From contig CBDUZZ010000009.1 of the NCBI GenBank assembly GCA_965371855.1, positions 1 to 64,000 on the forward strand: a DNA stretch of 64,000 bases, given 5' to 3'. This DNA comes from JAADEM01 sp965371855. GTDB taxonomy: Bacteria; Bacteroidota; Bacteroidia; Bacteroidales; Marinilabiliaceae. The notes under the pieces are model-generated. The model searched no databases. It was not told the origin of the DNA and saw only the letters and a list, made by a program, of their open reading frames with translations. The position numbers and the translations under genes were made by a program. Below are positions 1 to 7,734 of this stretch, piece by piece. Numbering within the stretch: position 1 is the stretch's first letter; each line of letters begins with the position of its first letter.

Positions 1-60
1 CACCGGAGTATTTCACCGGATTTTAGGGGGTCAGCTTAGTCCGGATTATCCAAATGGATG
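1..60. mobile_element. Possible end of an IS21-family element at the window edge
   Basis: Three copies of CCGGA lie within the first 45 bases, with the run TTAGGGGGTCAGC between the second and third. Repeated short motifs of this kind next to a GGGGGTCA stretch resemble the multiple terminal repeats of IS21-family elements in Bacteroidota. No transposase gene is in view because the element would lie outside the window. The call rests on pattern resemblance only. Confidence 0.25.
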
Positions 61-282
61 AAAAACTTTGAGAAGAATCATAATGATTATTAAATTACCC
101 CACACACAATGTATAAAAATAATAGCCGAGACAGCAGTAAATTCAAGGATTGTAGCCCGCTTCAACTTTCTTGTAACTTGACAGGAAAGTGCCACGCAGT
201 CGGCTACTATTCTTATACTAAACGTTGGCAATAATTAAGGAACATATTGTTCAGTAGTTTTTCAATTAATAATATACATAAC

Positions 283-801
283 ATGGAAACACTAAGAATT
301 ATTTTAGATTTAATTTTAATATTATTGGGACTTTATATTGTATTATTTAAGGCATATTTATCTCAAAAAGGTAAGAATTTAGCCACGAAAGAGGATATTA
401 AAGCAATAACCGAAAAGATTGAATCAGTTAAGTATAGTTATCAGAAAAAAGGTGAGCTGGATAAAAAGGAATTGGGATTGAATAATGATTTATACGATGC
501 ACTGAATGAATTTCAAAATTGCATACAAACAGTCAATAATAATAAGACGCAAGAGGATTTGGATAGGTTTTCACAAATGTTTGAATTGACTAGAAATGCA
601 ATTAATAAACTTCATATTAGTCATGCTGCGACCTATTACGCACATTATGAGAATGTAGGATCAAGATTAGATAAAAGTATAAATGATTTTTTAAACGCTC
701 AAAGGGCAAAAGATCAAGTGGAAAGTTTAAAGCAAATCAATATTGTAACGTCAATGATTGAAGATTATAAAAAGGAGATATTTGCCTATATAAAGAAATA
801 A
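283..801 (+). CDS. Small membrane-anchored protein of unknown function
   Basis: I do not recognise a named family. The 172-residue product begins with one strongly hydrophobic segment (about residues 5-25), then a charged, largely helical part that looks like a coiled coil facing the cytoplasm (LATKEDIKAITEKIE, common after single N-terminal anchors). An upstream in-frame TTG at 247 is possible. The ATG at 283 was chosen because the anchor starts directly after it. The gene stands alone between a putative mobile-element end and an intron-like relic, so it is probably accessory cargo. Confidence 0.6.
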   Translation: METLRIILDLILILLGLYIVLFKAYLSQKGKNLATKEDIKAITEKIESVKYSYQKKGELDKKELGLNNDLYDALNEFQNCIQTVNNNKTQEDLDRFSQMFELTRNAINKLHISHAATYYAHYENVGSRLDKSINDFLNAQRAKDQVESLKQINIVTSMIEDYKKEIFAYIKK

Positions 802-811
802 CTATTGCCTA

Positions 812-957
812 GTCGAGTAGGTAAATGGGAATCTCACCCCTAAACCTCTTACAGAACCCCATACGTGAATGACACCACGCCGAAGCCTTGCCACTAGCTA
901 ACACTTCTCGGCTATAATCCAAGTGTGTAAGGGACTTTCACCCTCTGTAAATTTGCG
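812..957 (-). mobile_element. ORF-less group-II-intron-like relic, copy 1
   Basis: Read on the minus strand, this starts with GGGCGCAAA and GAGGGTGAAAGTCCC, similar to the 5' part of bacterial group II introns. It continues through GTTAGCTAGTGGCAAGG and ends with a TTCACGTATGG hairpin, GGGGTGAGATTCCC and CTACTCGAC, similar to intron domains V-VI and the 3' end. Only about 146 nt are present and there is no reverse transcriptase. A related module with the same junction lies at 1849-1880, so the compact form may be a repeat in its own right. Identification is from memory of such intron ends. Confidence 0.4.
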
Positions 958-1081
958 CCCATTCCTTCGGCTTTTGAAAAATTTATTTGTGTTTTTGAGT
1001 TTTTCTCAAGCTTCCGAGTGTGCAATATTGCCAGACAACAAAACAAAAAAACATTTTTTTGAACAAAGCAGTTTCCTTTAA

Positions 1082-1189
1082 GGAAACAATTGTATCTTTG
1101 CATTCTTATTCATTAAGTGGATTGGGACACATGCTGAATATTCAAAACTTTGTAGTAAAAATAAACAATATGACATAAACGCTTTTTAA
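1082..1189 (+). pseudogene. C-terminal relic of a HigB-type (RelE superfamily) toxin
   Basis: The frame open from 1082 to the stop at 1187-1189 ends with IKWIGTHAEYSKLCSKNKQY and then DINAF. The piece WIGTHAEY followed by a short tail is the usual C-terminus of HigB toxins. Upstream of about 1110 the frame no longer resembles HigB and meets a stop at 1079-1081, so the N-terminal two thirds is missing. It sits 22 bp before the HigA-like antitoxin, the expected higBA order. The toxin is inferred to be dead. Confidence 0.55.
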
Positions 1190-1211
1190 GCATAAAACAA
1201 AATTAACAGAG

Positions 1212-1661
1212 ATGGAACTTATTAAATATTATATTATAAAAGACAGAGAGCAATATGACAAATATTGTGATATCCTGGAGGAATTAGTTTCTAGTGAAAA
1301 TGAAAGTTTTCAGGATGATATTGAATTACTCAATCTACTTATTAATAAGTGGGATAAAGAAAACAATTCTCTTATGGATTTAGAACCTATTGAGTTACTA
1401 AAAGCTGCAATGACAGAAAACAATCTTAGAAGTAAAGACTTGGTGGACATTCTGAACTTATCAAAAGGAACTGTTTCAAAAATTCTAAACTACCAAAAAG
1501 GACTTTCAAAAGACACAATTAGAAAACTTGCCGTATATTTTAAAATATCTCAAGAAGCATTTAATAGGCCATACAGACTAAAAAATGAAATAAATAAACA
1601 CTTCAGAAATGCAAGCTTAATGAATACAAAAAAGGATATGCGGAATTCAATGGCAATATAG
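1212..1661 (+). CDS. higA: HigA-type antitoxin with XRE helix-turn-helix
   Basis: The 149-residue protein has an acidic N-terminal part (to about residue 55). A helix-turn-helix follows at about 60-115 (IELLKAAMTENNLRSKDLVD, then LSKGTVSKILNYQKGLSKDT), the arrangement of COG5499 HigA antitoxins. Such proteins neutralise the HigB mRNA interferase and repress their own promoter. Only a fragment of the toxin remains upstream, so this is an orphan antitoxin, perhaps kept as a regulator or an immunity factor. The tail after residue 125 is poorly conserved-looking and may have been extended by read-through. Confidence 0.75.
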   Translation: MELIKYYIIKDREQYDKYCDILEELVSSENESFQDDIELLNLLINKWDKENNSLMDLEPIELLKAAMTENNLRSKDLVDILNLSKGTVSKILNYQKGLSKDTIRKLAVYFKISQEAFNRPYRLKNEINKHFRNASLMNTKKDMRNSMAI

Positions 1662-1848
1662 AAAGCAACAATTGCACAATCGAGTATGCGGCTGACGGGA
1701 TTATAGCCTCGCCAGACAGGCGGTATACAGCGGCTCATTAAGTTGTGGAGAAATCTTTTTGTAAATTTCAAGTAGAGAAACATAGCCCCGTTTTTTCAGT
1801 ATCTCAACAGTAATGGTAGTTCCTAAAATTGGGCTTTGTGCAATTGCC

Positions 1849-1880
1849 CATACGTGAACGAAACCATGCATAAGCTTGCC
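1849..1880 (-). repeat. Second copy of the group-II-intron-like 3' module
   Basis: About 32 nt resembling 860-892: both read CATACGTGAA, then GAxACCAyGC, then AAGCyTTGCC on the plus strand, with several substitutions. They share the same junction between the GGCAAG part and the domain-V-like hairpin, which suggests copies of one compact element rather than two independent deletions. The copies bracket the higA region (812-1880). The 1662-1919 interval otherwise holds nothing I can name. Confidence 0.4.
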
Positions 1881-1919
1881 CCTTATTCAACTCCCAAACG
1901 AATAAGGTTTAGGTGTTAA

Positions 1920-2324
1920 TCATTGCTCTTCTTCCTTTTCCATTCCTTTAATATGGAGATCCAAGGCGACAACGGATATTTGAATCTCCCAAATAGAGAG
2001 AGCCAGCGAGGCTATCATACAAACAAGGGCCAAAATAAAAGCAACAGCACCGTATGATTCTATCTGCAAATATATAAACAGAGTAGAAGCAACACTCAGA
2101 AACAGGCTTATCACTCCCAATAGCTGCATCCATTTGGTAATGTTTAACCTCTTTCTAATGTTCTTAATCTGCCCCAAAAGTACATTGTTTTTATTCTTTT
2201 TGTACTCGGTATAAAGATTCCTTACAATTTGAGCATAGGCCAAAAACCTGTTCGTGTATGCAAGTAAAATAAGTGATACTGCCGAAAAGAGCAGCGCCGG
2301 TGTTGTTATAGAAAGTTCAAACAT
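1920..2324 (-). CDS. DUF2721 family membrane protein
   Basis: The 134-residue protein has a hydrophobic N-terminus with the motif ALLFSAVSLILLAYTNRFLA, a basic cytoplasmic stretch (about 37-62), and two further membrane helices at about 66-90 and 95-115. This matches DUF2721, whose function is unknown. It starts 2 bp after the stop of the AsmA-like gene and is probably co-transcribed with it. The C-terminus is acidic (KEEEQ). Confidence 0.8.
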   Translation of the reverse strand: MFELSITTPALLFSAVSLILLAYTNRFLAYAQIVRNLYTEYKKNKNNVLLGQIKNIRKRLNITKWMQLLGVISLFLSVASTLFIYLQIESYGAVAFILALVCMIASLALSIWEIQISVVALDLHIKGMEKEEEQ

Positions 2325-2326
2325 AG

Positions 2327-4819
2327 TTATTTAAAAATATTTTCCAACTTCTTTTTCAGGTCATTAACCTGTTTTTTCACATTTTCATCCTTTATGAGGT
2401 TATCAATTACCTTGTCGGCCTCTTTTACCAATTCATCTCCCAACACAGCTTTTGCCTGATCCAGATTAAGGCTTATTTCCGGTTCCTTAACAGTACCTTT
2501 AACAATAATATCAACAGGCACATCACTACCGGAGGTAGAAATTACACCACCAAGGAATCCGGCAAGACCTGCTAACTCTTTTCTGCTAATTGGCATAGTA
2601 ATCTTGTAGTCCATCGACTGATCTACCCCTTGCTTTCCTTGTATTTTCAACTCTTTATTATAGATATTTGCAGTAAATGGCTCAACAATAAGATTCCCCT
2701 TGTCAATTTTAAAATTAACATCGAGATTCTTCACCTCCATTTTTTTATACTTGTTATTTTTTAAAAGAGCGGCTATCCCATTTTGGATTTTCGAACCAGA
2801 TATCTCAATTCCGTTTGACTTTAAGTTTCCACCTCCACTCACAGAAGACATTATCGGGGAAGAATCTTCACTCAAACGGCTTGAATATTTAAATCCTGCA
2901 GAGACTAATCCTTTAGCATTTTTTGCTATCGGCACAATTGAGTCAACCACACTGAACGAATTTGCAGCTTTGTTTATATCAATATTAGTAGCCTTGATAT
3001 CGAAATCAACGAACGGGTTATTAATATTTTCAGTACTGTACTGGCCTGTCAGTTTCATTGCTCCATCAAGAAGAGCCATATCGAGTCCGTCTAAAATGAC
3101 TTTCCCGTCATGTATGGTAACCTTACCTTTAGTATTTGCAATAACAAGTTTATCATATAAAATCTTGTCTGTCTTGGAATTCAAAACAAAATTCAAATTT
3201 TTAGGTACTTCAACAACCTCCATTGCTGTGGCTTCTTCTTCTGAACTTTCCTCTGACCCAATAGTCATTAATTCATTAGCATCAATTAGTTTTGAATAGT
3301 GATTTAAAGTGCCTTTCAGTATACCATCTTTCAGCACATAAGCCAGGTAATTTTCAAGCTTACCGGTCATATTAAAATCACTACGCCCCATTCTGCTATG
3401 AAACGATTTTAACTGCATGTAACGTGGCGAAAAAGTCATTTCCGCTTCATCGATATATATTCCTTGCGGAAGATCAGTATCCGAATAGAAGAAGCTTTGC
3501 ATTGTAGCACCACCATTGGATTTAATCTTCTCGTAAGCTTCTTTCTCGATCATATCATAATCGCCGGCAATAATCAGGTCGGCAGCAATAACGCCTTTAA
3601 TCACAACACTATCAAGTGGTATTGCATCGGCAAGAGAACCAAGATCAATTTTACCTATTACATTGCCACTAAACGCAGGATTAGACATGGGATTAGTAAT
3701 TTTCATTCCGGCATCAAACGGATTCCCACCCAACATAAAATGAAACTTCTCAATATCAGTTACCGTCCCGTCTAATGAGCCGCCGGGATTATCGATCACA
3801 CAATGAATATCTATGTTATCAATTGATTTGGGCAGATCAGGATACTGTACCTTACCCCCACTAACCGCCATATCCATATTAAACGAAGGCACATTATCGC
3901 TATCAACATAATCGCCTTTAATTTTTGTTACAAAAGAAAACTTACCGGAAGTTTTCACATCCTCAAAGTCTTTCATATATACCTCCGGCACAAGGGACAT
4001 AAGTGTTTTTAGATCAGATTTTTTTGCTGAAATAACCAAATCTGTTCCAATTGATTCCTCCTTTGACTGAACAGAACCTTCTATGCCAAGAGCCAGACCG
4101 TTAAGTGTTAATTCATTATCAAGAAAAGTAAAAACCATATTTTCCATGTCGGCATTAATCTTTGCATCAAGCCCCAACTTTGCCCCTTTGAGATAATTGA
4201 CCCCCTCCATTTTTACAGTAAGAGCATCAATACCGCTATTAAAGGCAATTTCTGTTGTTTTCTCCGACAAGTCACCGGTAAGAGTCAAGTTAAAGCCTTT
4301 CACTCCGGCACTTAAATCCATTGTCTGGTCGTCATAGACCACTTCACCGGCAACAATTTTAAAGGATTGAATATGCACACCCATATCCGATGTTGTTGTA
4401 TCTTCATCCATCTCTGTTTCACCTGTATCAACCATTATATCCCAGTTGGCTGATGAATCAGGAAGGACTTTAGCATATACCGAAGGGTGCTCAATAAGTA
4501 TCTCGTTAACCTCAATAATATCAGAAAAAGCACTACTGATATCAACAATAACCGAAAAACGGTTAAGTGCCAGTAGGGTGTCTCCCTCAAACTTATCTTT
4601 ACCAGAAACAGTCAGTCCGTCGAGATGAACATTAATATTCGGAAAACTACGTATGAGTGACAGCGAAAAATTACTGTATTCAACTTTTGCGTTAACAGCA
4701 TTATTTATCTCCTCATTTATAATCTTCTCTATTTTACCTTTAAAAAATAGAGGCAAGATCAACAGTAGAATAAATAAACCTAATATCGTAAATGAGAAAA
4801 ATTTAAAAAACTTTTTCAT
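2327..4819 (-). CDS. AsmA family protein
   Basis: The 830-residue protein has one N-terminal membrane anchor (residues about 5-27, FFKFFSFTILGLFILLLILP) and a long periplasmic beta-rich region. The first part, with NAKVEYSNFSLSLIRSFPN and LDGLTVSG, is the AsmA N-terminal domain. The last 250 residues, with INGIAALLKNNKYKKMEVKN-type text and VPVDIIVKGTVKEPEISLN, match the AsmA-like C-terminal region. AsmA/TamB-type proteins form bridge-like grooves thought to move phospholipid between membranes. This is a family inference, as nothing here shows the substrate. A candidate promoter lies just upstream (4855-4888), and DUF2721 follows directly. Confidence 0.88.
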   Translation of the reverse strand: MKKFFKFFSFTILGLFILLLILPLFFKGKIEKIINEEINNAVNAKVEYSNFSLSLIRSFPNINVHLDGLTVSGKDKFEGDTLLALNRFSVIVDISSAFSDIIEVNEILIEHPSVYAKVLPDSSANWDIMVDTGETEMDEDTTTSDMGVHIQSFKIVAGEVVYDDQTMDLSAGVKGFNLTLTGDLSEKTTEIAFNSGIDALTVKMEGVNYLKGAKLGLDAKINADMENMVFTFLDNELTLNGLALGIEGSVQSKEESIGTDLVISAKKSDLKTLMSLVPEVYMKDFEDVKTSGKFSFVTKIKGDYVDSDNVPSFNMDMAVSGGKVQYPDLPKSIDNIDIHCVIDNPGGSLDGTVTDIEKFHFMLGGNPFDAGMKITNPMSNPAFSGNVIGKIDLGSLADAIPLDSVVIKGVIAADLIIAGDYDMIEKEAYEKIKSNGGATMQSFFYSDTDLPQGIYIDEAEMTFSPRYMQLKSFHSRMGRSDFNMTGKLENYLAYVLKDGILKGTLNHYSKLIDANELMTIGSEESSEEEATAMEVVEVPKNLNFVLNSKTDKILYDKLVIANTKGKVTIHDGKVILDGLDMALLDGAMKLTGQYSTENINNPFVDFDIKATNIDINKAANSFSVVDSIVPIAKNAKGLVSAGFKYSSRLSEDSSPIMSSVSGGGNLKSNGIEISGSKIQNGIAALLKNNKYKKMEVKNLDVNFKIDKGNLIVEPFTANIYNKELKIQGKQGVDQSMDYKITMPISRKELAGLAGFLGGVISTSGSDVPVDIIVKGTVKEPEISLNLDQAKAVLGDELVKEADKVIDNLIKDENVKKQVNDLKKKLENIFK

Positions 4820-4854
4820 GGGTGATAATATTTTAATAATAAATTACTAGGCAA

Positions 4855-4888
4855 CAAAAATATAAAAACATCACTTGTAAAATGCAAA
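4855..4888 (-). promoter_or_regulatory. Candidate Bacteroidota promoter of the AsmA-DUF2721 unit
   Basis: On the minus strand there is TATTTTTG (fits TAnnTTTG) at 4862-4855. TTTG lies 22 nt upstream at 4888-4885, close to the usual 19-21 nt spacing. The AsmA ATG is 35 nt downstream. Confidence 0.4.
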
Positions 4889-4928
4889 TAACATCTTAAA
4901 AGAACTTAAAATAGATATTTTGTGATGA

Positions 4929-5360
4929 TTATTTCATCAATACCCACTCCCCATCATCATAAACAAGGTCAAATGAAACTTTTATTGGAATGATATTTTC
5001 ACTCATGTAAAACAAAAGTTTTACTTCATCTTTTCTGTCATTCATAGTAAATGAAATACTATCAACTCTAATATTTTCAGGCAGTTTAATTTCTGCTTTT
5101 CTTTCAAAATCATTAAAAGTTATTTTTTCACGAATGGGTTTATCGTCAAGTCCTACGAAACTAATCAAACCTTTATACTCATTCTTCTTATACACTAATA
5201 TGTTGTATCTCTTCCTAATCATTTCTGCAATAAATGAATAGTTCTTACCATCTATCTTCTTTTGTTTAATCTTAGTGTCTGTTCCTTTTGATATGGATAT
5301 TACACATGATGTAATCACAAAAACGATTGAAATGTAAAAGAGTATTCTGAAATATTTCAT
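4929..5360 (-). CDS. Small lipoprotein of unknown function
   Basis: A start at 5360 gives 143 residues beginning MKYFRILFYISIVFVITSC. This is a type II signal peptide with lipobox ITSC, so a lipoprotein is predicted. An upstream in-frame start at 5456 would only add translation of a short repeat of AACTTTATG units and was rejected. The mature part is a small beta-rich domain ending DLVYDDGEWVLMK. I do not recognise the family. It lies between AsmA and an exported hydrolase on the same strand. Confidence 0.6.
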   Translation of the reverse strand: MKYFRILFYISIVFVITSCVISISKGTDTKIKQKKIDGKNYSFIAEMIRKRYNILVYKKNEYKGLISFVGLDDKPIREKITFNDFERKAEIKLPENIRVDSISFTMNDRKDEVKLLFYMSENIIPIKVSFDLVYDDGEWVLMK

Positions 5361-5460
5361 TTTATTAATTATTAGCGCATTAGTGGCTTTTATGAATATT
5401 TGAGGCCAAAGAACTAAATATACTTTATGAACTTTATGAACTTTATAAACTTTCAACTAA

Positions 5461-6864
5461 CTACTTCATTGTCTGTTTAACAATCCAGTCTGTCACAATT
5501 TTTAAAGCAATCGGCGAGAAAGTCTGTTCAATCGTTGAATATTCACTAGGCAATCCTGTTTCACACTCCTGAAAAAGATGATTCAATCCCTGAAGTTCTT
5601 TTGTAGTAAACTTTTCATTACCACCTTTTTCAAGTGCATCTTTTATTGCTTCAAGATTTTCTTTAGCATCAACCTGCATATCTTTGCTACCATTAATTGC
5701 CAATACCGGACATTTAACTGTTTCTAATACAGGAGCCGGATCAAACCTCAAAAAATATTTCATCCAGGGAGAGATTAATTGTTTTACCTGTACATCAACA
5801 TAATCATCAATATTCATTCCCTTAGGTATTCCGGATTCCTCTGATTCACTTATTGCCTGTTTAATATAACTTGTTAATTTTTCTTTAAGAGTCATATCAT
5901 CATCTGAATTAAGCACAATATCATATATGTTCCGGTTTGTCTTTTCTGCCTTTAGAAGGTCTTCGTCACTCATACCGTATGCTTTTCCCAAATCATTTTG
6001 CTGCTTTACTAATAGTTTAGCTCCCTGAACGCCAGGCCCGGCCATTAAAACAATAAAGCTGACATCTTTCGATTCTGATGCAACAATAGGAGCAATCATT
6101 CCTCCTTCACTATGCCCTATTAATCCTATCTCTTTTTTATCTATCTCTTTTCTTGTTTTCAGATAATCTATTGCAGCCCTAACATCTTTAGCAAAATCTA
6201 TTGATGTTGCTTTTGAGATATCCCCTGTCGATTCACCAATACCACGATCATCATATCTTAAAACCGCAATTCCATTTCTGGTAAGGTAATCAGCCAATAC
6301 AAGAAATGGTTTATGCCCCATCAACTCTTCATCCCTGTTTTGTGGTCCGCTACCGGTAATTAGTATGACCGCCGGAAAATGCCCCTCCTTATTTGGTAAT
6401 GAAAGTGTTCCTCCCAACACAATACTGTCTTTAATGTTTCCAAACTTAACATCTTCAGTATAGTATGGATAAGGTTTCAAGGGCTCCTGTGGTCTTAGCA
6501 CCTCCTCTTTTTTTTGTTCCGAACGTGTAAGTGTTAACGGGAAAGTAAGCCCGGCCTGCTTAAAATCACCAACAAACATTGTATCATTTTCCAGTTTCCC
6601 ATCATATGTTATCCCCAAAGCCGGAAGTTCAAATTTCAAGTTCAAATCCACAAACGTTGTTGTTGGCACAGGTATTCCCTTAGCTCCCTGATCCGGACTG
6701 TCCATAGTTGAACTGTAACCATCTTCCGTTTGCGTTATATTAAACACTATCCGCAGTTGAGTTCCCTGCACATTTAGAACTCCATTCCATGCCCCGGATA
6801 TATCCTGAGTATAGCCGGGCAATGATATCAGAAATAGAAAAATAATAGATAGTAGGTTTTTCAT
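5461..6864 (-). CDS. Exported alpha/beta hydrolase (S33 / dienelactone-hydrolase-like)
   Basis: The 467-residue protein has an N-terminal signal peptide (MKNLLSIIFLFLISLPGYTQ) and a beta-sandwich N-terminal domain of about 110 residues (GAWNGVLNVQGTQLRIVFN). An alpha/beta hydrolase domain follows: oxyanion loop ITGSGPQNRDEE, YDDRGIGES, nucleophile elbow GLIGHSEGG, an acid region NGSKDMQVDAKEN and a likely catalytic His in LQGLNHLFQ. The layout is that of Bacteroidota secreted esterases/peptidases annotated as alpha/beta hydrolase family proteins. The substrate cannot be read from the sequence. Confidence 0.85.
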   Translation of the reverse strand: MKNLLSIIFLFLISLPGYTQDISGAWNGVLNVQGTQLRIVFNITQTEDGYSSTMDSPDQGAKGIPVPTTTFVDLNLKFELPALGITYDGKLENDTMFVGDFKQAGLTFPLTLTRSEQKKEEVLRPQEPLKPYPYYTEDVKFGNIKDSIVLGGTLSLPNKEGHFPAVILITGSGPQNRDEELMGHKPFLVLADYLTRNGIAVLRYDDRGIGESTGDISKATSIDFAKDVRAAIDYLKTRKEIDKKEIGLIGHSEGGMIAPIVASESKDVSFIVLMAGPGVQGAKLLVKQQNDLGKAYGMSDEDLLKAEKTNRNIYDIVLNSDDDMTLKEKLTSYIKQAISESEESGIPKGMNIDDYVDVQVKQLISPWMKYFLRFDPAPVLETVKCPVLAINGSKDMQVDAKENLEAIKDALEKGGNEKFTTKELQGLNHLFQECETGLPSEYSTIEQTFSPIALKIVTDWIVKQTMK

Positions 6865-6997
6865 CTGTTTATAATTTAGTAATTATTTGAACCATATAAG
6901 GCATATAAGAAAACATAAGTTATTATTAGTAGGTTACCTTGTATCTTGTATCAACCCACCCCTACCCCTCGAGGGGAATCATCAACCTTTTCACTTT

Positions 6998-7113
6998 GAC
7001 CTTAAACCTTCTATCTTGAACCTTATACCTTGAACCTTATACCTTGAACCTTATACCTTGTACCTTATACCTTGTACCTTGTACCTTGTACCTTATACCT
7101 TGTACCTTCTACC
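6998..7113. repeat. Tandem CCTTGTACC / CCTTATACC simple repeat
   Basis: About 110 bp of short imperfect units (ACCTTATACCTTGTACCTTG type) run up to the 3' end of iorB. A shorter relative of this tract lies at 33119-33180, at the 3' end of an RND gene. The rest of 6865-7000 shows no gene. Confidence 0.7.
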
Positions 7114-7699
7114 TCTGTGCAAGAACCTTTCCTGAGACTTCCATACCTGCTTTAAATGCTTTCAGATTTACCTGCACAATATCCTCACCTTTACGCTCAA
7201 ATATTTTTTTGATACCGAACTCCAACATTTCGTATCGTATATCCATAAAGGGAGCTGCTGCACCCAACATAACAATATTACCAGCTCTGGCTGTACCACA
7301 CTCTTTGGCAATTTTATCTGCATCAACAAGAACCAGATTAGAATGTTTTTTCAACTCTATCATTAGCTCCTCTACATCAGGATAATCAGAAATATTATTA
7401 AATGGTGTAATATTGGTAACGATCCATCCGTCAGGATTTAAAAATGGAATATAGCGCAATGCCTCCATTGGTTCAACAGACAATATCAAATCAGCACTCT
7501 TACGGGAGATAAGATCTGAATAAACAGGAGATGATGAAATTCGCATATTTGCCTGCACATCCCCACCACGTTGACTCATGCCATGAACTTCAGACTGCTT
7601 CAAAAAAAGGTTTGACTCTAATGCTGCTATACCAATCACAGCCGAAATAGACAATATCCCTTGTCCGCCCACTCCCGAAATTATTATATCTTTTTTCAT
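7109..7699 (-). CDS. iorB: Indolepyruvate ferredoxin oxidoreductase, beta subunit
   Basis: The 196-residue protein begins MKKDIIISGVGGQGILSIS and contains EVHGMSQRGGDVQANMRIS. These are hallmarks of the gamma-domain (POR gamma/IorB) family that binds coenzyme A-like substrates and completes the 2-oxoacid:ferredoxin oxidoreductase. With IorA it would oxidatively decarboxylate arylpyruvates from aromatic amino acid breakdown, or run in reverse. It follows iorA with a 35-bp gap on the same strand. The length is normal for IorB. Confidence 0.9.
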   Translation of the reverse strand: MKKDIIISGVGGQGILSISAVIGIAALESNLFLKQSEVHGMSQRGGDVQANMRISSSPVYSDLISRKSADLILSVEPMEALRYIPFLNPDGWIVTNITPFNNISDYPDVEELMIELKKHSNLVLVDADKIAKECGTARAGNIVMLGAAAPFMDIRYEMLEFGIKKIFERKGEDIVQVNLKAFKAGMEVSGKVLAQR

Positions 7700-7734
7700 T
7701 TGTTCTATGGTTGAATGGTTTTATGGTTTTATGG

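Noticed and set aside
46..231. 61-residue minus-strand frame next to the left edge
   Set aside because: No family resemblance; composition looks like translated AT-rich intergenic DNA next to a possible mobile-element end.
912..1103. 63-residue minus-strand frame
   Set aside because: It crosses the intron-like relic and has no recognisable domain; read as chance.
1550..1783. 77-residue minus-strand frame overlapping the end of higA
   Set aside because: Antisense to a supported gene for much of its length and without a family match.
7008..7113. Possible CRISPR array in the CCTTGTACC tract
   Set aside because: Units are short contiguous tandem repeats without unique spacers, and no cas genes are present.
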